Shown: piece after piece, positions 8,421 to 17,733 of the stretch
How positions within the stretch are numbered: position 1 is the first letter of the stretch
How the letters are laid out: each line of letters opens with the position of its first letter
Origin: Geobacteraceae bacterium
Lineage (GTDB): Bacteria; Desulfobacterota; Desulfuromonadia; Geobacterales; Pseudopelobacteraceae
Length of the DNA stretch: 64,000 bases
Direction of reading: 5' to 3'
Assembly (NCBI GenBank): GCA_027404165.1
Contig: DAHZCG010000002.1
Span: 1 to 64,000, forward strand
Translations under genes and position numbers: made by a program
Notes under the pieces: model-generated
What the model saw: the letters and a program-made list of their open reading frames with translations, nothing else
Told to the model about the DNA's origin: nothing
Databases searched by the model: none

Positions 8421-9482
8421 TTACTTGGCGCGCAAGTACTGATTGGGCCAGGCAACGTCCGCGTGCAGCACCGTGGCGGCATGGAGCGGCCAGTACGGGT
8501 CGCGCAGCATCTGGCGCCCCAGCAACACGGCATCGGCCTGACCGTTGGCGATGATCTGCTCGGCCTGGAACGGTTCGGTGATGTAGCCGACCGCGCCACT
8601 GGCAATCCCGGCTTCAGCCCGGACCCGGGCCGCAAAAGGGACCTGGAAACCGGGACCAAAGGGCACCGGCTCGTTCGGCACCGCAAAGCCGGAGGAGCAG
8701 TCGATCAGGTCCACCCCGATCTCCTTCAGCTGGCGGGCCAGGACCACCGACTGATCGATATCCCAGCCACCTTCCAGCCAGTCAGTGGCCGAAATGCGGA
8801 CAAATAACGGCAGTTCAGCCGGCCATTCCTCCCGCACCGCCCGGGCAACCCGCAGGGGAAAGCGCAGCCGGTTTTCAAGGCTGCCGCCGTAGGAGTCGTC
8901 CCGGCTGTTAACCAGCGGCGAGAGGAACTCGTGCAGCAGGTAGCCATGGGCCATGTGCACCTCAACCACCTGAAAACCGGCGGCACAGGCCCTGCGTGCA
9001 GCAACGCGAAACTGGGCCTCGATCTCGTCCAGCTCCTGCAATGTCAGGGCGCGAGGGACGGGATGACCTGTATCGAAGGGCGTAGCGCTGGGACCAAGCG
9101 GCTGCCAGCCGCAGGCTTCTACCCCCAGGGGGCCGCCGCCCAGCCACGGCAGCGAGCACGACCCTTTGCGCCCGGCATGGGCCAGCTGGATCCCGGCCAC
9201 GGCACCCTGCCCGCGTATGAAGCGCGTGATCGGCACAAAGGCCTCGGCATGGGCGTCGCTCCAGATGCCGCTGTCGTCCGGGCTGATGCGTCCCTCGGGG
9301 CTTATGGCAGTAGCCTCGACCATGACCAGACCCGCCCCGCCCACGGCACGGCTGCCGAGATGGACAAGATGCCAGTCGGTGGGTAGACCGTCACGGCTGG
9401 AATACTGGCACATGGGGGAAACAAAGATCCGGTTGCGGAACTGAAGGGACTTCAGGGTAAGGGGTGAAAACAGCATACTCAT
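8421..9482 (-). CDS. namA: NADPH dehydrogenase NamA/YqjM-type old yellow enzyme
   Basis: An FMN-dependent ene-reductase of 353 residues that reduces activated C=C bonds with NAD(P)H. It is of the YqjM class: N-terminal FSPLTLKSLQFRNRIFVSPM, then CQYSSRDGLPTDWHLVHLGS with the Cys near residue 25 typical of this class, the substrate-binding HAGRKGS, the active-site HMAHGYLLHEFLSPLVN and the FMN phosphate site near GRQMLRDPYWPLHAA. The ATG at 9482 has TGGAGA six bases before it. It stands apart from its neighbours by more than 150 bases on each side, so it is probably transcribed alone. The physiological substrate cannot be read from the sequence. Confidence 0.9.
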   Translation of the reverse strand: MSMLFSPLTLKSLQFRNRIFVSPMCQYSSRDGLPTDWHLVHLGSRAVGGAGLVMVEATAISPEGRISPDDSGIWSDAHAEAFVPITRFIRGQGAVAGIQLAHAGRKGSCSLPWLGGGPLGVEACGWQPLGPSATPFDTGHPVPRALTLQELDEIEAQFRVAARRACAAGFQVVEVHMAHGYLLHEFLSPLVNSRDDSYGGSLENRLRFPLRVARAVREEWPAELPLFVRISATDWLEGGWDIDQSVVLARQLKEIGVDLIDCSSGFAVPNEPVPFGPGFQVPFAARVRAEAGIASGAVGYITEPFQAEQIIANGQADAVLLGRQMLRDPYWPLHAATVLHADVAWPNQYLRAK

Positions 9483-9637
9483 GGTTTGTCTCCATTGAAG
9501 GTAGTTTCAAACATCCCCGCAGAAGGAAGATCGTTCAAGGCAAGGCCGGCACCACCCCTGCCACCGCCGCTGAGGAGGGGGGATTCTGTCCGGTGGGCCG
9601 AGCTGGGTAACGGGCTATTCTGCCCGGGCGATAGACC

Positions 9638-10138
9638 TTACCCTTCCATCTCGCTATGCGGCAGATACAGGATTGTCCGGAAACGTTCCAGGTCGGAAAC
9701 ATGGTCATGGTCGGCCTCACTCAGCGACTTGAACAGTTTCTGCATGGATTCTTCCTTGAAATTCAGGGCGGTATGGACATGCAGATCGGCAAGTTTTTCT
9801 TCCATCTCAACCGCCTTTGAAACGGCTGACAAAAGGTCAGGCTTGTTGCTCTTTACATGAACTATGAGGTTCATGAGCTTGTGGTGGATGACATATGCCC
9901 GCTTCAGACTTTCCTTCGGCACTTCGAATTCAGCCTCCTTCATCAGCCGGAAGGCCAATGCAAACTGTTTCTGATGGTTTTCTTCCTCGAGGGCCGTTTT
10001 CTTCCAAAGATCGGCGGCTTCGGGAACATCTTCATACATCTTGCTGTAACAATGGTACAGATCTGCACACAGCCCTTCTATGCCCATGCATACTTCCAGG
10101 AAAAGTTTTCTGGTCATACCAGCCGTCATCTCGCTCAT
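9638..10138 (-). CDS. Ferritin-like diiron protein
   Basis: A 166-residue four-helix protein with the full diiron ligand pattern of the ferritin/rubrerythrin superfamily: Glu in helix 1 (CMGIEGLCADLYH), ExxH in helix 2 (EEENHQKQF), Glu in helix 3 (AVEMEEKLADL) and ExxH in helix 4 (EADHDHVSDL). It has no rubredoxin domain. A role in iron or peroxide handling is likely from the family but not shown. The start at 10138 follows AGGAGA by five bases; a longer frame to 10246 has no ribosome site. A long non-coding stretch with inverted repeats lies upstream. Confidence 0.75.
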   Translation of the reverse strand: MSEMTAGMTRKLFLEVCMGIEGLCADLYHCYSKMYEDVPEAADLWKKTALEEENHQKQFALAFRLMKEAEFEVPKESLKRAYVIHHKLMNLIVHVKSNKPDLLSAVSKAVEMEEKLADLHVHTALNFKEESMQKLFKSLSEADHDHVSDLERFRTILYLPHSEMEG

Positions 10139-10639
10139 GGTTGTCTCCTCTGATCCGGACCAGGCTGCTGCAAGCTCGCCAACCACCCGGCACCTGTTTA
10201 TAGACCTATCAACCGGATGGAGCGACACGGGCTTCACCACGGGCATATCAGCTTCTCATGGAGAGAAGCTTCCGCCTGTTTGCCGGCGCTCACCACCTGG
10301 CTTTATTAGTTTTTTAACATATCATTAGATATACCACCATTCAATATTTTATCTCGAAATTACTTCACGTCCGGCATAATTCCGCAGCATAGTGCGGATT
10401 CCGTCACATCTTGAGACCAGCTGGAGCATTCAGCATTTCCGATTACTCGCCCCAACAAACTAATGTCTTGTGATGGCAGCATGATTCCCTGTTTCTGGTT
10501 TTTCGGGATATTGGCAGTATAGTTGCTTTGATAGGGTGAAGCATCGCAGGCCATTGCCTGACAGTGGCGCTGACAATCAGCTTTTATATGATTTACTTAT
10601 GCCACGATGAAGAGCAACATTACATTAAAGGAGATTATC
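10139..10639. other. 500-bp intergenic stretch with two inverted repeats
   Basis: No convincing gene. A perfect 8-bp inverted repeat (AGCTTCTC at 10250-10257, GAGAAGCT at 10263-10270) lies about 112 bases ahead of the ferritin-like gene. A perfect 6-bp one (TCCGCA 10381-10386, TGCGGA 10393-10398) lies between the divergent transcription units. Either could be an operator or an RNA hairpin. A 64-codon minus-strand frame at 10360-10554 has no ribosome site and no known similarity. Confidence 0.4.
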
Positions 10640-10768
10640 ATGAGCACAACAGCAATCGTTTTAATGTGGGTATGGTTTGTAGCAGCATATGCCGTTGTCA
10701 GCAGATGGCCCATGGGCAAGGAGTCCAATCGTCGCCGGGAGTTCTGGGCACGATACGAGGGCAAGTAA
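10640..10768 (+). CDS. Small single-pass membrane protein (42 aa)
   Basis: A short frame MSTTAIVLMWVWFVAAYAVV, then a basic C-terminus (SRWPMGKESNRRREFWARYE). It has a strong ribosome site (AAAGGAGA, 6-7 bases before the ATG), one clear transmembrane helix (residues 5-20) and a positively charged tail that should face the cytoplasm. It precedes a UbiB-type kinase gene by 36 bases on the same strand and is probably in its operon. I do not recognise the family. It could be a small subunit or regulator of the membrane-anchored kinase; that is inference from position. Confidence 0.65.
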   Translation: MSTTAIVLMWVWFVAAYAVVSRWPMGKESNRRREFWARYEGK

Positions 10769-10804
10769 TCCCGACCAGCTCTGGATGGCTCAGGGGGGGT
10801 ACCT

Positions 10805-12439
10805 ATGGCGTTGATGATAGATTCTGAACATAGCAGCCTGCTGCGATCGGCGCCGCGACTGTTCCAAATCCTGCGCGTACTCGCCCGGCACAAGTTTCTG
10901 GGGGCCTTGCGCGGCAAGGGACATTGGCCACCGCCACGTGAGGTACGGGAAACCTTCGAGGAACTGGGACTGGCTTTTCTCAAATTCGGGCAGGTACTCG
11001 CGATGCGGAGAGACCTGCTGCCGGCTGCCTACATCAAAGAGCTGGAACAGTTGCATGACCAGCTGCCGGCACTGGGGATCGATGCGGTTCGCGCCACGGT
11101 TGAAGCCGAACTGGGCGCTCCCCTGACGGAGTTGTTTGCATCGTTCAGCGAGCTGCCGCTGGCCGCGGCCACCATCGCCCAGGTACATGAGGCCAGCATG
11201 CCCGATGGCCGCCATGTCGCCGTCAAGGTGCAGCGACCTGGTCTCGAAGAGATGATATCCACGGATATAGCTGCCATGAATTACCTGGTGGCGCTGGGAG
11301 AAAGCCTGTTTCCCCGTCTACGCGCGCTCGACCTGCCTGTGCTGGTGAGTGAATTTGCCAGCAGCCTGAACCAGGAAACCGATTTCAGTCACGAAGCTCG
11401 ATCCATAATGCTTTTTCGCACCGCGCTGGCGGATATCCCCGACCTGTGGATTCCGGACGTCGTGACAGAACGTTCAAGCGATAACGTGCTCACGATGGAG
11501 TTCTCGGACGGCGAGCGGGTGGATCTGTACGCCAGAGAGCACCCGGAGTTGATGCCGCGCTTGCTCAACACACTGGTACGGCTGACGCTGCAAACGATCT
11601 TTGAGGAGGGCCTGTTTCACGCCGACCCGCATCCCGGCAACGTATTGGTCCTGCCCGACGGCCGGCTCTCTCTGCTCGATTTCGGGATGACGGGCGAACT
11701 TGATGAGGCGATGCGAGAATCGCTGACACTTCTGCTCGAAGCGGTCGTCAAAGGCGATGCCCGGGCGGCCACCGAGGCCTATCTCGAACTGGCTCCGCAA
11801 GGGAGCGAAAAGGTCAACCGGGCCGCCCTGTTGATGGATATCAAGGCCGTGCTCTATACCATCCACCGCAGTGACCTGAAAGAGATTTCAATCGGGGATT
11901 CGTTCGATTCGTTGCTGCGTGCCGGCAGCCGGCACGGGGTCCACAACCCCGGCGAGTTTTTTCTGTTGACGCGGACCTTCGTCATCCTGGAATCCATGAT
12001 ACGTGAACTCGACCCGGACCATGACTACCTGAAATCGTTCCGCGAAGAGATCACGCGCCTGACAGAGAAACATTTTTCACTGGAGCGGATCAAGGAAAAA
12101 ACCGGCAAGCTGGCGCGCGAAATGGAGCGCCTGATAAGTGATGGCCCCGGTGACACGCGCCACATCCTGCGACGCATCGCCGAAGGCAATCTGGGACGCC
12201 TGCAGGCTCCGGCGGTAGAGGCGCTGGGAGGCCGCATCAGCCGCAACCTCAAGCGGCTTACCACTACAATTTCCGCGGCCGCGCTCATCATCGGCGGCGC
12301 CATGCTGGTGAATGCTCCGCTGCCGGGCTGGCATCATCTGCTCGGGGAAACCATGGTGTATACGGGCATTTTCGTCACCGGACTTGTCAGTATCGGCATA
12401 TTGCGCCGCGATCGCGGCCGTGGCAGTGGCCGGCGTTGA
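10805..12439 (+). CDS. ubiB: ABC1/UbiB family atypical kinase
   Basis: A 544-residue member of the ABC1/AarF/UbiB family, atypical kinase-like ATPases tied to isoprenoid quinone metabolism. Visible family marks are the KxGQ motif (LKFGQVLAMRRDLLP), the Ala-rich nucleotide loop (PLAAATIAQVHEA), the Lys in VAVKVQRPG, the catalytic HADPHPGNVLVL and the metal-binding LLDFGMTG. Two C-terminal transmembrane helices (about residues 490-510 and 517-538) anchor it in the inner membrane. Relatives of this organism make menaquinone, so its role is probably in lipid or menaquinone handling; this is inference. It follows the 42-residue membrane peptide and precedes a ferredoxin gene. Confidence 0.85.
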   Translation: MALMIDSEHSSLLRSAPRLFQILRVLARHKFLGALRGKGHWPPPREVRETFEELGLAFLKFGQVLAMRRDLLPAAYIKELEQLHDQLPALGIDAVRATVEAELGAPLTELFASFSELPLAAATIAQVHEASMPDGRHVAVKVQRPGLEEMISTDIAAMNYLVALGESLFPRLRALDLPVLVSEFASSLNQETDFSHEARSIMLFRTALADIPDLWIPDVVTERSSDNVLTMEFSDGERVDLYAREHPELMPRLLNTLVRLTLQTIFEEGLFHADPHPGNVLVLPDGRLSLLDFGMTGELDEAMRESLTLLLEAVVKGDARAATEAYLELAPQGSEKVNRAALLMDIKAVLYTIHRSDLKEISIGDSFDSLLRAGSRHGVHNPGEFFLLTRTFVILESMIRELDPDHDYLKSFREEITRLTEKHFSLERIKEKTGKLAREMERLISDGPGDTRHILRRIAEGNLGRLQAPAVEALGGRISRNLKRLTTTISAAALIIGGAMLVNAPLPGWHHLLGETMVYTGIFVTGLVSIGILRRDRGRGSGRR

Positions 12440-12485
12440 AGGCAGCAGGTGTTCGACCACATCGCATTGGAGAAAGGAAGAGGAT

Positions 12486-12677
12486 ATGAGAAAGCCATGG
12501 GTGGACCAGGATGCATGTATCGGCTGTGGGCTCTGTGTAACGAATGTTCCCGAAGTATTTCGCATGGCAGACCATGACAAGGCGGAAGTATACGATCCGG
12601 GCGGGGAGACTGAAGACACCATCCAGCAGGAGGCGATGGATATCTGTCCGGTCTCTTGTATCTACTGGCGGGATTAA
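12486..12677 (+). CDS. Small [4Fe-4S] ferredoxin
   Basis: A 63-residue electron carrier. The cluster ligands are C11, C14 and C17 (CIGCGLC) and the Cys in ICPVSCIYW, the pattern of a single-cluster bacterial ferredoxin. Acidic residues dominate the middle. The ATG at 12486 has GGAAGAGG just upstream. It lies between ubiB and an HD-GYP signalling gene, 15 bases before the latter, so all three may be co-transcribed. Its redox partner cannot be told from context. Confidence 0.88.
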   Translation: MRKPWVDQDACIGCGLCVTNVPEVFRMADHDKAEVYDPGGETEDTIQQEAMDICPVSCIYWRD

Positions 12678-12692
12678 ACAAAAGAGAGCGCC

Positions 12693-14639
12693 ATGAAGCA
12701 CGCCATTACAAAAGCGAACAAAACAATAGGAATAGCGGTCTCTGACCCGGCTGACGTGGAGAAAGCGCTCAGAATATCGGAGCTTCGTTACCGCCGCCTC
12801 TTCGAATCGGCCCAGGACGGCATATTGATTCTTGATGCCGAGACAGGGGCTATCAGCGATGTCAACCCGTATCTGATCGCTCTGTTGGGCTACTCGCGTG
12901 AAGAATTCGTGGAAAAGAAACTGTGGGAAGTCGGTGCCTTCAAAGATATCGAGGCCAGCAAGCATTCCTTCCTGGCGTTGCAGGAAAATGAGTTTATCCG
13001 CTACGAAAACCTGCCGCTCCGAACGAAGAGTGGTCGGCTGATTCAGGTAGAATTCGTCAGTAACGTGTATCTGGTTGGCGAAGAAACGGTCATCCAGTGC
13101 AATATCCGCGACATCAGCGCCCGCAAACGGGCCGAGTCAGCATTAGTGCTGAACGATGAGTCGCATTGGTCACTGGTTGAACATCTGCCGGTCGGTGTGA
13201 TCGTCCATGCCCCCGATACCCGGATTACGCTCTGTAACCCCGAGGCCTCGCATTTACTGGGAATATCGTTGGATCAGATGCGGGGGAAGATGCCCCACGA
13301 GACAGGCTGGCTCTTTGTGCGTGAGGACAGCACCCGGATGCCGGCGGAAGAGTACCCGTATCACCAGGTAATCGCCACGGGTCAGCCCCTGAAGAATTTC
13401 GTCATGGGGATTGCCCGAAGCCCTGACGAAGAATACCTGTGGGTGCTGGTGAACGCATACCCCGAGTTCGACAGCGGCAATGCCTTGCGGCAGGTTGTGG
13501 TGACATTCGCTGACATAACCAATATCAAATGTGCGGAGAAACAGGTCCAGCAGCATCTTGAACACTTGACCGCTCTGGTAGAGATTGATCGTGCCATTAA
13601 CTTCAGTTTCGACCTGAATCTGAGTCTGACAACGCTCCTCACCCACGTCATTGTTCAACTGGAGGTTGACGCAGCCAACATCCTGTTGTTCAAACCATCC
13701 TCACAAACGCTGGAGTATGTCGCCGGGCGGGGTTTTCACGGCAAAGCCATCGAACACGCCCACCAATCCCTGGGTGAGGGCTATGCCGGCCGCGTTGCCC
13801 AGGAACGCAGCATTGTTCACATCCCCGATCTGCAACAGGAAAAGGATAGCTTTCTGCGCAGGACCCTCCTGGCAGGAGAAGGTTTCGTCAGCTACTACGG
13901 CGTGCCGTTGATCGCTAAAGGACAGATCATGGGGGTGCTGGAGATATTTCATCGCAGCCTGCTCGCACGTGATGCAGAATGGCTCGAGTTCCTCAAGGCC
14001 CTGGCTTCCCAGGCCGCGATTGCCATTGATAATGTCACCCTGTTTGACAACCTGCAACGAACCAACCAGGAGCTCGCCCAGGCCTACGATGCCACGATCG
14101 AAGGGTGGTCGCGGGCACTGGAACTGCGCGACAATGAGACGGAAGGGCACTCACAGCGGGTTGCTGATGTGACCGTCAAGCTGGCGCGTCTGTTCGGCCT
14201 GAGTGATGCGGAGCTCGTGCAGGTCCGCTGGGGTGCACTGCTGCATGACATCGGCAAGATGGCTATACCGGATGACATTTTGCTCAAAAACGACACGCTG
14301 ACCGATGCGGAATGGGTTGTGATGAAAAAGCATACGGTGCATGCCTACGAAATGCTCTCTCCTATCCGCTACCTGCGAGCGGCGCTCGACATCCCCTACG
14401 CCCACCATGAAAAATGGGACGGAAGCGGGTATCCGTTTGGTTTAAAAGGCGAACAGATCCCGCTTGTGGCACGCATATTTGCGGTGGTTGACGTGTGGGA
14501 TGCGCTGAGGACCGACCGGCTCTACCGCGCCTCCTGGTCCGTGGAAAAGGTGCGTGAACACCTCCAATCACTGGCAGGCACACACTTTGATCCCCACGTC
14601 GTCCAAGTCTGTCTGGATTCGGACATCCTCGTGGATTGA
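12693..14639 (+). CDS. PAS-PAS-GAF-HD-GYP signalling protein (probable c-di-GMP phosphodiesterase)
   Basis: A 648-residue cytoplasmic protein. Two PAS domains (about residues 28-145 and 155-280), a GAF domain (about 295-445) and a C-terminal HD-GYP domain (about 455-640). The HD pair is in LLHDIGKMAIPD (about 518-519) and the second motif HHEKWDGSGYP is intact, so hydrolysis of cyclic di-GMP is expected from the family. It has no transmembrane segment, so the PAS and GAF domains should sense internal signals. It is followed after 50 bases by a diguanylate cyclase gene, giving a matched synthesis/breakdown pair. The preceding ferredoxin may be co-transcribed. Confidence 0.88.
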   Translation: MKHAITKANKTIGIAVSDPADVEKALRISELRYRRLFESAQDGILILDAETGAISDVNPYLIALLGYSREEFVEKKLWEVGAFKDIEASKHSFLALQENEFIRYENLPLRTKSGRLIQVEFVSNVYLVGEETVIQCNIRDISARKRAESALVLNDESHWSLVEHLPVGVIVHAPDTRITLCNPEASHLLGISLDQMRGKMPHETGWLFVREDSTRMPAEEYPYHQVIATGQPLKNFVMGIARSPDEEYLWVLVNAYPEFDSGNALRQVVVTFADITNIKCAEKQVQQHLEHLTALVEIDRAINFSFDLNLSLTTLLTHVIVQLEVDAANILLFKPSSQTLEYVAGRGFHGKAIEHAHQSLGEGYAGRVAQERSIVHIPDLQQEKDSFLRRTLLAGEGFVSYYGVPLIAKGQIMGVLEIFHRSLLARDAEWLEFLKALASQAAIAIDNVTLFDNLQRTNQELAQAYDATIEGWSRALELRDNETEGHSQRVADVTVKLARLFGLSDAELVQVRWGALLHDIGKMAIPDDILLKNDTLTDAEWVVMKKHTVHAYEMLSPIRYLRAALDIPYAHHEKWDGSGYPFGLKGEQIPLVARIFAVVDVWDALRTDRLYRASWSVEKVREHLQSLAGTHFDPHVVQVCLDSDILVD

Positions 14640-14689
14640 GTCAGTGTCGTACGAACGATATAATTCTCCAATCAACACTGGAGGAAGTT

Positions 14690-17671
14690 ATGGGCATGAA
14701 AACAGAAAAGGGCTTATCAACGGCCGCCGAGTTGCGACAGCGTGCAGAAGAACTGCTGAAAGCAAAGGTGTCCGGAACGGATTATTCCCGGACCGGGGAA
14801 GATTCACTGAGGCTCGCCCATGAACTTGAAGTCCACCAGATCGAATTGGAAATGCAAAACGAAGAGCTGCACCAGGCAAGGAATGAGGTAGAGAAGGCGC
14901 TGGAAACGTATACCGACCTCTACGATTTCGCCCCGGTCGGCTACTTTACCCTTACCCGCGACTCGGTCATCACCGCTGCGAACCTGACTGCCGCCACCCT
15001 CCTGAAGGTTGAGCGATCCCGATTGATCGGCCGGCGTTTCGGGCAGTTCCTTACGGCGGATTACCGTCCCGACTTTACCTCCTTCCTTGAGACGGTCTTT
15101 GCCTGCCAGGGCAAGGAGGCATGCGAAGTGGCGCTGCTGAACAAGGGTAACCCTCCTCATATCGTGCAGATCGAAGCCATAGCCACCGCCTCTGAACAGG
15201 ATTGCCACCTGGCCATGATCGATATAACCAGTCGCAGAGAGGCCGAGGATGCCTTGCGGGAGATTGAAGACCGGATGTACAAACTGGCTGAAACGGCTGT
15301 TGACGCCATTATCATGCTGGATGACCACGGGACGGTCACGTTCTGCAATGCCTCGGCTGAGAAAATGTTCGGAACCTCTGCCGGGGAGATCAACGGCCAT
15401 GATTTCCACCAGCTCTTCATCCCCGAACGTCATCTCGGTGCCGAGACAAAAGGCTTTGCCCTGTTCAAGGGGCATGGCACCGGACCGTTAATCGGCCGGA
15501 GGACAGAGGTCACCGCCCTCCGGAAGGATGGCACCGAATTTTCCATGGAGCTTTCCATTTCAGCCTTGAAATTACAGGGTAGATGGAATGCCATCGGGAT
15601 AATGAGGGATGTCACCGAACGCAGGCAACTGGAAACAGAGAGCCAGTATGACCGGGAATATGCCGAGAACATCGTCGAAACCGTGCGCGAGCCCTTGGTG
15701 GTACTGAATGCCGACCTGAAGATCCTGACCGCCAACCACAGTTTCTATGAGACCTTCAAGGTTACCCCCGAAGAGACCATCGGAAACTTCATCTACGACG
15801 TCGGCAACCGGCAGTGGGATATTCCCAAACTGCGGGTACTCGTTGAGGAGATCCTGCCCCTCGATACGGTAATCAATGACTATGAGGTCGAGCATGATTT
15901 TCTCGATATCGGCAGAAAGACGATTCTGCTCAACGCCCGGCAGATCTTCCGGGAGAAGATCGGCTCACGTATTATCCTGCTCGCCATGGAGGACATAACC
16001 GCTCGCAAGCAGCTGGAAACGGAGATCCAGGATGCCCGCGAATACGCCGAGAACATTGTCGAAACCGTACGCGAGCCGCTGGTGGTGCTGAATGCCGACC
16101 TGAGAATCCTGACCGCCAACCACAGTTTCTATGAGACCTTCAAGGTTACCCCCGAAGAGACCATCGGGAATTTTATCTACGACCTGGGCAACCGGCAGTG
16201 GGATATCCCCAAGCTGCGGGTACTCGTTGAGGAGATCCTGCCCCATGACACCGTGATCAACGGTTATGAGGTCGAGCATAATTTTCCCGGAATCGGCCGC
16301 AAGATCATCCTGCTCAATGCCCGGCAGATCTTCCGGGAAAACGTCGGTTCACGCATTATCCTGCTGGCCATGGAGGACATAACCGCTCGCAAGCAGCTGG
16401 AAGCGGAGATTCAGGATGCCCGTGAATATGCCGAGAATATTGTCGAAACCGTGCGCGAGCCGCTGGTGGTGCTGAATGCCGACCTGAGAATCCTGACCGC
16501 CAACCACAGCTTCTACGAGACCTTCATGGTGACGCCCGAAGAGACCATCGGGAATTTTATCTACGACGTCGGCAACCGGCAGTGGGATATCCCCAAGCTG
16601 CGGGTACTTGTTGAGGAGATCCTGCCCCATGACACCGTGATCAACGGTTATGAGGTCGAGCACGATTTTCCCGGAATCGGACGCAAGATCATCCTGCTCA
16701 ATGCCCGCCAGATCTTTCGGGAAGACATCGGTTCACACATCATCCTGCTGGCCATGGAAGACATTACCGATCGCAAGCTGGTGGAAGAGCGTATCAGTGA
16801 AATCATTCGGCAACAACAGGCTATTCTCGATAATATCCCCAATATGGCCTGGCTCAAAGACAAGGAGGGCAGGTTTGTTGCAGTAAATGAACCCTTCAGC
16901 AGAGCATTTGGTTTGGCGCCAATCGATCTGGTCGGGAAAAACGATTTCGACTTCTATCCAGCTGAGCTCGCCACGACATACAAAAGAAACTTTGAATCGG
17001 TCATCCGGACCGGCAAGCGCACCTATTTCGAAGAATCCATAGTTGACGGGCAGGGGAATACTCAGTACGTGGAGAAGATCAAGACACCTATCTTTAACGA
17101 CTCGGGCATGGTAATCGGCATCATCGGCATTGCCCATGACATTACCAACCGCAAGGAAGTAGAGGTCTCGCTCCGTCATGAGAGTACCCATGATACGTTG
17201 ACCGGCCTCTATAACCGGGCGTTTTTTGATGAAGAACTGGAACGGCTCTCACGAAGCCGGATGTTTCCCATGAGCATCGTCATGGCGGATGTAAACGGAC
17301 TGAAAACCGTTAATGATACTCAGGGACATGCGGCAGGAGACGACCTTATCCGTTTGGCAGCCATGATTATCCTGGATGCTTTCCGGGCCGAAGATATTGT
17401 TGCCCGTATCGGTGGGGACGAGTTTGCCGTCCTTCTGCCCGGAACGGATAGCACTGTTGCAGAGGAGGCTGTGGGGAGGATTAAGCTCTGCCCTGATATC
17501 ACCACGGGACAGGTGAGCATTGCGTTTGGAATTGCAACTGCAGAGGGCAAAGATCAGCTTGCCGAAGCATTAAAGCTCAGTGACGAGCGGATGTACCGGG
17601 ACAAATCGACGCAAAAAAATTCGGGTACGGGAGATTGCCAGGCTGATGCCGGCAACCATGTTACTGATTAA
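14690..17671 (+). CDS. Multi-PAS diguanylate cyclase with three tandem PAS repeats
   Basis: A 993-residue soluble GGDEF protein. A coiled N-terminus (HELEVHQIELEMQNEELHQA) leads into PAS domains at about 70-185 and 200-315. Three almost identical 128-residue PAS units follow (325-452, 453-580, 581-708, each with REPLVVLNADL and NFIYD), then a further PAS (about 715-835) and the GGDEF domain (about 845-985). The active site GGDEF is intact (908-912), and an RxxD inhibitory site (RAED) sits five residues before it, so product inhibition by c-di-GMP is expected. The start at 14690 follows GGAGGAAG; an ATG at 14636 lacks a ribosome site. It is paired with the HD-GYP gene upstream and ends at a strong terminator. 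Confidence 0.88.
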   Translation: MGMKTEKGLSTAAELRQRAEELLKAKVSGTDYSRTGEDSLRLAHELEVHQIELEMQNEELHQARNEVEKALETYTDLYDFAPVGYFTLTRDSVITAANLTAATLLKVERSRLIGRRFGQFLTADYRPDFTSFLETVFACQGKEACEVALLNKGNPPHIVQIEAIATASEQDCHLAMIDITSRREAEDALREIEDRMYKLAETAVDAIIMLDDHGTVTFCNASAEKMFGTSAGEINGHDFHQLFIPERHLGAETKGFALFKGHGTGPLIGRRTEVTALRKDGTEFSMELSISALKLQGRWNAIGIMRDVTERRQLETESQYDREYAENIVETVREPLVVLNADLKILTANHSFYETFKVTPEETIGNFIYDVGNRQWDIPKLRVLVEEILPLDTVINDYEVEHDFLDIGRKTILLNARQIFREKIGSRIILLAMEDITARKQLETEIQDAREYAENIVETVREPLVVLNADLRILTANHSFYETFKVTPEETIGNFIYDLGNRQWDIPKLRVLVEEILPHDTVINGYEVEHNFPGIGRKIILLNARQIFRENVGSRIILLAMEDITARKQLEAEIQDAREYAENIVETVREPLVVLNADLRILTANHSFYETFMVTPEETIGNFIYDVGNRQWDIPKLRVLVEEILPHDTVINGYEVEHDFPGIGRKIILLNARQIFREDIGSHIILLAMEDITDRKLVEERISEIIRQQQAILDNIPNMAWLKDKEGRFVAVNEPFSRAFGLAPIDLVGKNDFDFYPAELATTYKRNFESVIRTGKRTYFEESIVDGQGNTQYVEKIKTPIFNDSGMVIGIIGIAHDITNRKEVEVSLRHESTHDTLTGLYNRAFFDEELERLSRSRMFPMSIVMADVNGLKTVNDTQGHAAGDDLIRLAAMIILDAFRAEDIVARIGGDEFAVLLPGTDSTVAEEAVGRIKLCPDITTGQVSIAFGIATAEGKDQLAEALKLSDERMYRDKSTQKNSGTGDCQADAGNHVTD
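15662..16813 (+). repeat. Three tandem 384-bp units encoding PAS domains
   Basis: Units start at 15662, 16046 and 16430, exactly 384 bases (128 codons) apart. Units two and three are nearly identical in DNA; unit one differs more. The third unit loses similarity near 16770, where the next PAS linker begins. The near identity indicates recent duplication within the gene. Confidence 0.85.
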
Positions 17672-17696
17672 GTGCTTGCGCCTTGCCCTGTCAGAC

Positions 17697-17733
17697 AAAA
17701 GCCCCCTGCCCGCTTATCGGGAAAGGGGCTTTT
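17697..17733. terminator. Bidirectional intrinsic terminator
   Basis: AAAAGCCCC at 17697-17705 pairs perfectly with GGGGCTTTT at 17725-17733, giving a GC-rich stem with a T run on each strand. It separates the plus-strand GGDEF gene from the convergent minus-strand hpnH gene and can serve both. Confidence 0.85.

Noticed and set aside
10360..10554. 64-codon minus-strand frame in the gap before the small membrane peptide
   Set aside because: No ribosome site, unusual composition and no neighbour relation.
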